10,639 nucleotides of DNA, taken from an uncultured Clostridia bacterium. GTDB lineage: Bacteria; Bacillota; Clostridia; Christensenellales; Aristaeellaceae. The stretch lies in contig CAKTTM010000042.1 of the NCBI GenBank assembly GCA_934615145.1, positions 1 to 10,639 of the forward strand, in the 5' to 3' direction. This document shows, in pieces, positions 7,352-10,639 of this stretch; positions within the stretch are counted from its first letter, which is position 1, and every line of letters starts with the position of its first letter. Both the position numbers and the translations under genes were made by a program. The notes under the pieces are model-generated. The model saw only the letters and a list, made by a program, of their open reading frames with translations. It did not search any database and had not been told where the DNA came from.

Positions 7352-8677
7352 CTAGAAGGGGTTCATCCGCATGCCGCGCATGCCCTTCTTGTTGCCCATC
7401 ATCTGCTTCATCATCTTGCGCATCTGGTCAAACTGACGCATCAGCTGATTGACATCCTGCACGGTGACGCCTGCCCCTGCTGCGATCCGCTTTCTGCGGC
7501 TGGCGTTTAGGATGTCCGGGCGCGTGCGCTCCTTGAGCGTCATGCTGCGGATGATGGCCTCGGGCTTCTTCATGGCGTTGTCATCTATCTCAACGCCCTT
7601 GAGCTTGCTGCCAATGCCCGGCAGCATGCCCAACACATTCTGCAGCGGGCCCATTTTCTTCAGCTGCTGCATCTGTTCCAGGAAGTCGTCCAGGGTCATG
7701 TCCTGGGGCGCCTTTGCCCTGGCCTGCTTCTCGGCCTCCTCGGCGCTCATGGCCTCAGTGGCCTTCTCGATCAGCGTCAGCACATCGCCCATGCCCAGGA
7801 TCCGAGAGGCCATGCGGTCGGGATGGAAGGGCTCAATGGCGTCCATCTTCTCACCCGTGCCGGCAAACTTGATGGGCTTGCCGGTCACCGCGCGCACTGA
7901 CAGCGCGGCGCCACCCCTGGTGTCGCCGTCGAGCTTGGTGATGATGACGCCGTCGATGCTCAGCTTGTCGTTGAATGCGCTGGCCACATTGACCGCGTCC
8001 TGACCTGTCATGGCGTCCACCACCAGCAGTATCTCCTGCGGGCGCACAGCGGCCTTGATGCGGTCGAGCTCACCCATCAGCGCTTCGTCCACATGCAGGC
8101 GGCCGGCGGTATCCAATATCAGCACATCGTGGCCATAGTAGCGCGCGTGATCGACAGCCTGTTTGGAGGTCAACACCGGGTCCTGGGTGCCCTTTTCAAA
8201 GACGGGTACCTTGACCTTTTCCCCGACCACCTGCAACTGCCTGATGGCGGCCGGGCGATAGATATCGCAGGCGGCCAGCAGCGGCTTCTTGCCCTGCTTG
8301 GTGAGGAAACCGGCCAGCTTGCCGGCCATGGTGGTCTTGCCCGAGCCCTGCAGGCCGCAGAGCATATAGATCGTGGGCACCGCGGGCGACCAGGTCAGGC
8401 GGGCGTTGGCCCCGCCCATCAGCGCGGTCAGCTCTTCATTGACGATCTTGACCACCTGCTGGCCGGCGTTGAGTGAGGAGAGTATCTCCGTGCCCACGCA
8501 GCGCTCGGTGACCTTCTTGATAAGGTCTTTGACCACCACGTAGTTGACATCGGCTTCCAACAGCGCCATGCGCACCTCGCGCATCGCGTCCTTGATGTTC
8601 TGTTCGTTGAGCTTGCCCTTGCCGGTCAGCTTCTTAAAGGCTCGCTGCAGTTTGTCAGATAGTCCCTCAAAGGCCAT
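7352..8677 (-). CDS. ffh: Signal recognition particle GTPase Ffh (SRP54)
   Basis: A 441-residue SRP54 homologue that binds signal peptides on nascent chains with SRP RNA and delivers them to FtsY at the membrane. The N domain (about 1-95) includes the ALLEADV motif (38-44). The G domain carries GLQGSGKTT (108-116), DTAGR (189-193) and TKLD (247-250), followed by GDTRGGAALS. The M domain begins near 305, contains SRRKRIAAGAGVTVQDVNQL for RNA binding, and ends in a methionine-rich tail (KMMKQMMGNKKGMRGMRMNPF region). The ATG at 8677 follows the ylxM stop by 2 bp, with GGAGG inside the end of ylxM, so the two genes are translationally coupled. Confidence 0.97.
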   Translation of the reverse strand: MAFEGLSDKLQRAFKKLTGKGKLNEQNIKDAMREVRMALLEADVNYVVVKDLIKKVTERCVGTEILSSLNAGQQVVKIVNEELTALMGGANARLTWSPAVPTIYMLCGLQGSGKTTMAGKLAGFLTKQGKKPLLAACDIYRPAAIRQLQVVGEKVKVPVFEKGTQDPVLTSKQAVDHARYYGHDVLILDTAGRLHVDEALMGELDRIKAAVRPQEILLVVDAMTGQDAVNVASAFNDKLSIDGVIITKLDGDTRGGAALSVRAVTGKPIKFAGTGEKMDAIEPFHPDRMASRILGMGDVLTLIEKATEAMSAEEAEKQARAKAPQDMTLDDFLEQMQQLKKMGPLQNVLGMLPGIGSKLKGVEIDDNAMKKPEAIIRSMTLKERTRPDILNASRRKRIAAGAGVTVQDVNQLMRQFDQMRKMMKQMMGNKKGMRGMRMNPF

Positions 8678-8679
8678 GC

Positions 8680-9054
8680 TCAGGCTTCCTCCTGTGTCAA
8701 ATAGTCGTCCAGCACGCTGAGCGCCTGCTGTAAATGGGCTTGGCTGTCCTTGGATTCCCCTGCCTTGATGATATGCGCCCGGCAGGCATTCATGCTGCGC
8801 TGCATCCTGTCAAAGCGGGCCATCAGGCCCAGTGAGTTCTCCAGCTGATCAAGCCTTTGGCCCGCGCGCAGCAGCGTGTCGCTGACGCACTGTCGCGTCA
8901 CATCCAGCTGTACCGCCACCTCGGCCACTGACAGATCCTCATCGCAGTACAGCTGCAGCATCGCCCGCTGGCGATCGGTCAGCAGGGCGCCGTAGAAGGA
9001 GGTCAGCAGACCATACTCTACCTTGCGATCCAAACCCCTGCCCTGCACTGCCAT
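8680..9054 (-). CDS. ylxM: YlxM-family helix-turn-helix protein, SRP-associated
   Basis: A 124-residue protein of the YlxM/p13 family, encoded directly before ffh in Bacillota. The fold is sigma-70 region 4-like: SFYGALLTDRQRAMLQLY (19-36) then a helix-turn-helix LSVAEVAVQLDVTRQCVSD (41-59). The C-terminal part is helical and acidic. In Streptococcus the family has been linked to SRP assembly or GTPase tuning, and DNA binding has not been established in general. The ATG at 9054 has GGAGG at 9059-9063, 4 nt upstream. It is the first gene after a consensus promoter flanked by two dyads, so it is a candidate autoregulator, but this is inference. Its stop is 2 bp from the ffh start. Confidence 0.92.
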   Translation of the reverse strand: MAVQGRGLDRKVEYGLLTSFYGALLTDRQRAMLQLYCDEDLSVAEVAVQLDVTRQCVSDTLLRAGQRLDQLENSLGLMARFDRMQRSMNACRAHIIKAGESKDSQAHLQQALSVLDDYLTQEEA

Positions 9055-9063
9055 TCATCCTCC

Positions 9064-9085
9064 TGTCAAGTCAATGTACTTGACA
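9064..9085 (-). promoter_or_regulatory. Dyad 2: possible operator or 5' mRNA hairpin before ylxM
   Basis: A perfect inverted repeat TGTCAAGT-N6-ACTTGACA of 22 bp. It fits the same TGTCAAG-N8-CTTGACA form as the dyad at 9115-9136 and starts 51 bp from it. It begins at about the predicted transcription start (9085-9087), and its last base is adjoined by the GGAGG of ylxM. In RNA it would form an 8-bp stem at the very 5' end of the transcript. It may therefore act as DNA operator, as an mRNA-stabilising or translation-limiting hairpin, or both. Confidence 0.6.
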
Positions 9086-9092
9086 AGCACCT

Positions 9093-9120
9093 ATTATACC
9101 GGCTCCGCGCCCTTTGTCAA
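9093..9120 (-). promoter_or_regulatory. Consensus sigma-A promoter for the ylxM-ffh operon
   Basis: On the minus strand the -35 box TTGACA (9115-9120) and the -10 box TATAAT (9093-9098) are both perfect and separated by 16 bp. The predicted start is near 9085-9087, giving a leader of about 31-33 nt before the ylxM ATG. This is the only full-consensus promoter seen in the window. A perfect promoter for SRP and ribosome-assembly genes fits strong constitutive expression held in check by the flanking dyads. Confidence 0.88.
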
Positions 9121-9136
9121 GCAGTTTTGCTTGACA
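9115..9136 (-). promoter_or_regulatory. Dyad 1: possible operator over the -35 box
   Basis: A perfect inverted repeat TGTCAAGCA-N4-TGCTTGACA of 22 bp, beginning 3 bp after the thiI stop. One arm contains the -35 box of the ylxM promoter. It shares the TGTCAAG-N8-CTTGACA core with the dyad at 9064-9085. As RNA it would form a 9-bp stem after thiI, but no U-run follows, so it is not a good intrinsic terminator. Confidence 0.6.
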
Positions 9137-9139
9137 TCC

Positions 9140-10288
9140 TCACAGCTCCAGTATTTCGGCGCCGGCGATCGCGGCCTCAATCAGCTCCTGCGCATTCTCT
9201 ATCCTGGCCTCTGCCCGCTGGGCGCGCTCAGGCTTGGGGTGGGTAACAGGGTGCTGGGGTGTAAAGACAGTGCAGCAATCCTCATAGGGCAGGCTGGAGG
9301 CCTCATAGGTGCCGATGCGCTGCGCGTAGTCGATGATCTCTATCTTGTCAAAGCCGATCAGCGGCCTGAACACCGGGCGGCTGACCACCTCGTCCGTGCA
9401 GACCAGGGCATCCATGGTCTGGCTGGCCACCTGGCCGATGGACTCCCCTGTGATCAGCCCCTGGGCGCCCTCCTTGGCGGCGATCTGGTCAGCGATGCGC
9501 ATCATGAAGCGGCGCATGATCAGCGTGGTAAAGTCCTCAGGGCACTGCTCATGGATGCGCATCTGGATATCGGTAAAGGGCACCACATAGACCCGCATGC
9601 CACCGCAGTAGCCAGACAGGATGCGCGCCAGCTCCAGCACCTTTTCCTTAGAGCGCTCGCCGGTGTACGGGAAGGAATAGTAGTGCACTGCCACCAGGCT
9701 GACGCCGCGCTTGGCGATCATGTAGCCGGCCACCGGGCTGTCGATACCGCCTGACAGCAGGAGCGCCGCCTTGCCATTGCTGCCCACCGGCATGCCGCCC
9801 ACGCCCGGCAGCACCCGCACATAGAGATAGGCGTGATCGCGTATCTCCACATTCAGGCTGTGCTCGGGGTTCTTCACATCGACGCTGAGCCCGGGCACAC
9901 GCTCCAGCACATAGCCGCCCATCTGGGCCGCGATCTGCGGCGAATCCAGCGGGTAACGCTTGTCAGAACGCCGGGCGTTGACCTTGAAGCTGCCGCTGAG
10001 CCCCTGCATCATCTCCGCCGCCTTGGCGCAGATGGCCTCAAAGTCATCCTTGTCCATCTCAACCGCAGGGCAGACGGAGTGCACGCCAAACACGCGCCGC
10101 ACCGCCTCCATGCAGGCCGCGGTGTCCTCCATGCCGCTGACATAGATGCGGCTGTCGCTGAACATCACCTTGCCGCCAAAGGGCCTGGCAGCCGAGCGAA
10201 TGCGGCTTATCAGCATCTTCGTAAAATAGGGGCGGTTGCCGCCCTTGAGGAACACTTCGCCGTAGCGAACCATGATCAGATCTCGCAT
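9140..10288 (-). CDS. thiI: tRNA 4-thiouridine synthase ThiI (no rhodanese domain)
   Basis: A 382-residue ThiI that activates U8 of tRNA with ATP for sulfur insertion and in some bacteria also serves thiamine-thiazole synthesis. The N-terminal region starts MRDLIMVRYGEVFLKG, typical of the family; a THUMP domain covers about 55-165, with VNARRSDKRYPLDSP at 103-117. The PP-loop is LLLSGGIDSPVAGYMI (177-191), and LPYEDCCTVFTPQHP (333-347) is conserved, with adjacent Cys338-Cys339. The protein ends soon after, so it is the short ThiI form that lacks the E. coli C-terminal rhodanese. The ATG at 10288 has AAGGAG at 10299-10304, 10 nt upstream, overlapping the stop of the upstream cysteine desulfurase. 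That enzyme is the probable sulfur donor. Confidence 0.95.
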   Translation of the reverse strand: MRDLIMVRYGEVFLKGGNRPYFTKMLISRIRSAARPFGGKVMFSDSRIYVSGMEDTAACMEAVRRVFGVHSVCPAVEMDKDDFEAICAKAAEMMQGLSGSFKVNARRSDKRYPLDSPQIAAQMGGYVLERVPGLSVDVKNPEHSLNVEIRDHAYLYVRVLPGVGGMPVGSNGKAALLLSGGIDSPVAGYMIAKRGVSLVAVHYYSFPYTGERSKEKVLELARILSGYCGGMRVYVVPFTDIQMRIHEQCPEDFTTLIMRRFMMRIADQIAAKEGAQGLITGESIGQVASQTMDALVCTDEVVSRPVFRPLIGFDKIEIIDYAQRIGTYEASSLPYEDCCTVFTPQHPVTHPKPERAQRAEARIENAQELIEAAIAGAEILEL

Positions 10289-10302
10289 ATATCTATTGCT
10301 CC

Positions 10303-10639
10303 TTAACGTCTGCGGTAGGGCTTGAGCAGCGCATAGCTGTCGATCACAGCCTGCGCCGCGTAGTCGATGGCGTCCTGGGCCAGACCTGGGGCCAGGCTGA
10401 AGCGTATGGCGCACTGGGCCACGTCACTTTGCTTGCCCATGGCCTTGAGCACCTGGCTTAGCTTGGCGCCCCTGGACGAACAGGCGGCGCCGTTGCCCAC
10501 ATAGACCCCTTTGCCCTCCAGGGCATGCAGCATGGTCTCCGCCCTCACCGGCGGGAAAGACAGGTTGAGGATATGGTCGGCTGCCTGTTCGCTCTCCGGC
10601 GGCGGGCCGTTGACGATCAGCTGCGGGATGGCCGATGCC
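10303..10639 (-). CDS. Cysteine desulfurase, C-terminal part (partial)
   Basis: The last 111 codons of a PLP-dependent cysteine desulfurase (NifS/IscS class); the reading frame runs off the window edge. It reads through DHILNLSFPPVRAETMLHAL and GKGVYVGNGAACSS. The Cys in the AACSS motif matches the active-site cysteine of the family, which carries the persulfide. The PLP lysine and substrate-binding parts lie outside the window. Its position 14 bp upstream of thiI matches the NifZ-ThiI pairing of B. subtilis, in which a dedicated desulfurase feeds sulfur to ThiI. A GTG within the frame at 10548 is not the start, because conserved family sequence continues upstream of it. Confidence 0.93.
   Translation of the reverse strand, partial: ASAIPQLIVNGPPPESEQAADHILNLSFPPVRAETMLHALEGKGVYVGNGAACSSRGAKLSQVLKAMGKQSDVAQCAIRFSLAPGLAQDAIDYAAQAVIDSYALLKPYRRR

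Noticed and set aside
9115..9136. Intrinsic terminator for thiI
   Set aside because: The 9-bp stem is followed by AAGGGC in the transcript, with no U-run, and the stem is better explained as a promoter-overlapping dyad.
9080..9136. Plus-strand promoters from TTGACA at 9080-9085 and 9131-9136
   Set aside because: No TATAAT-like box lies 15-19 bp downstream of either, and no plus-strand gene follows. These hexamers are the mirror arms of the dyads.
10289..10414. N-terminal extension of ThiI up to 10414
   Set aside because: It overlaps the conserved end of the cysteine desulfurase in another frame. The ATG at 10288 gives the typical ThiI start and has AAGGAG upstream.

Overview
This window is a dense block of housekeeping genes, all on the minus strand, from what looks like a GC-rich member of the Bacillota (Firmicutes, probably class Clostridia). 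Supporting signs are the presence of YlxM and TrmK, the dgt-dnaG-sigA-trmK-nif3 order, strong AGGAGG-type ribosome binding sites and several TTG starts. GC content is high by eye, and no rRNA, tRNA, mobile element, CRISPR array or phage gene was seen. The exact genus cannot be read from the sequence.

In the direction of transcription (right to left) there are three blocks. (1) Sulfur transfer to tRNA and thiamine: the C-terminus of a cysteine desulfurase, cut by the window edge, then thiI. (2) The SRP/ribosome-maturation cluster: a consensus sigma-A promoter with two matching dyads, then ylxM, ffh, rpsP, khpA, rimM and trmD. (3) The macromolecular-synthesis cluster: dgt, dnaG, sigA, trmK, a Nif3-like gene, and the first 21 codons of a probable zinc-ribbon protein.

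Most neighbours overlap or lie within 20 bp. The larger gaps (46 to 85 bp) fall before ylxM, rpsP, rimM, dgt and dnaG, and no stretch over 100 bp lacks a gene. No convincing intrinsic terminator was found, so the promoter before ylxM could drive a transcript of 11 or more genes. That would link protein targeting, 30S maturation, tRNA m1G37 and m1A22 methylation, dGTP hydrolysis, replication priming and the primary sigma factor. In many Bacillota trmD is followed by rplS (L19); here dgt follows instead, joining two clusters that are usually separate.

The most interesting non-coding feature is the 85-bp gap before ylxM. Two 22-bp dyads share the form TGTCAAG-N8-CTTGACA and start 51 bp apart. 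One covers the -35 box. The other starts at about the predicted transcription start and its arm touches the ylxM ribosome binding site. This looks like a paired operator, and YlxM, a helix-turn-helix protein, is one candidate ligand. Smaller points are a strong hairpin plus an SD-masking hairpin before rimM, three TTG starts on important genes (sigA, trmD, trmK), and Glu in place of the usual catalytic Asp in TrmD. No clearly new biological system was found.
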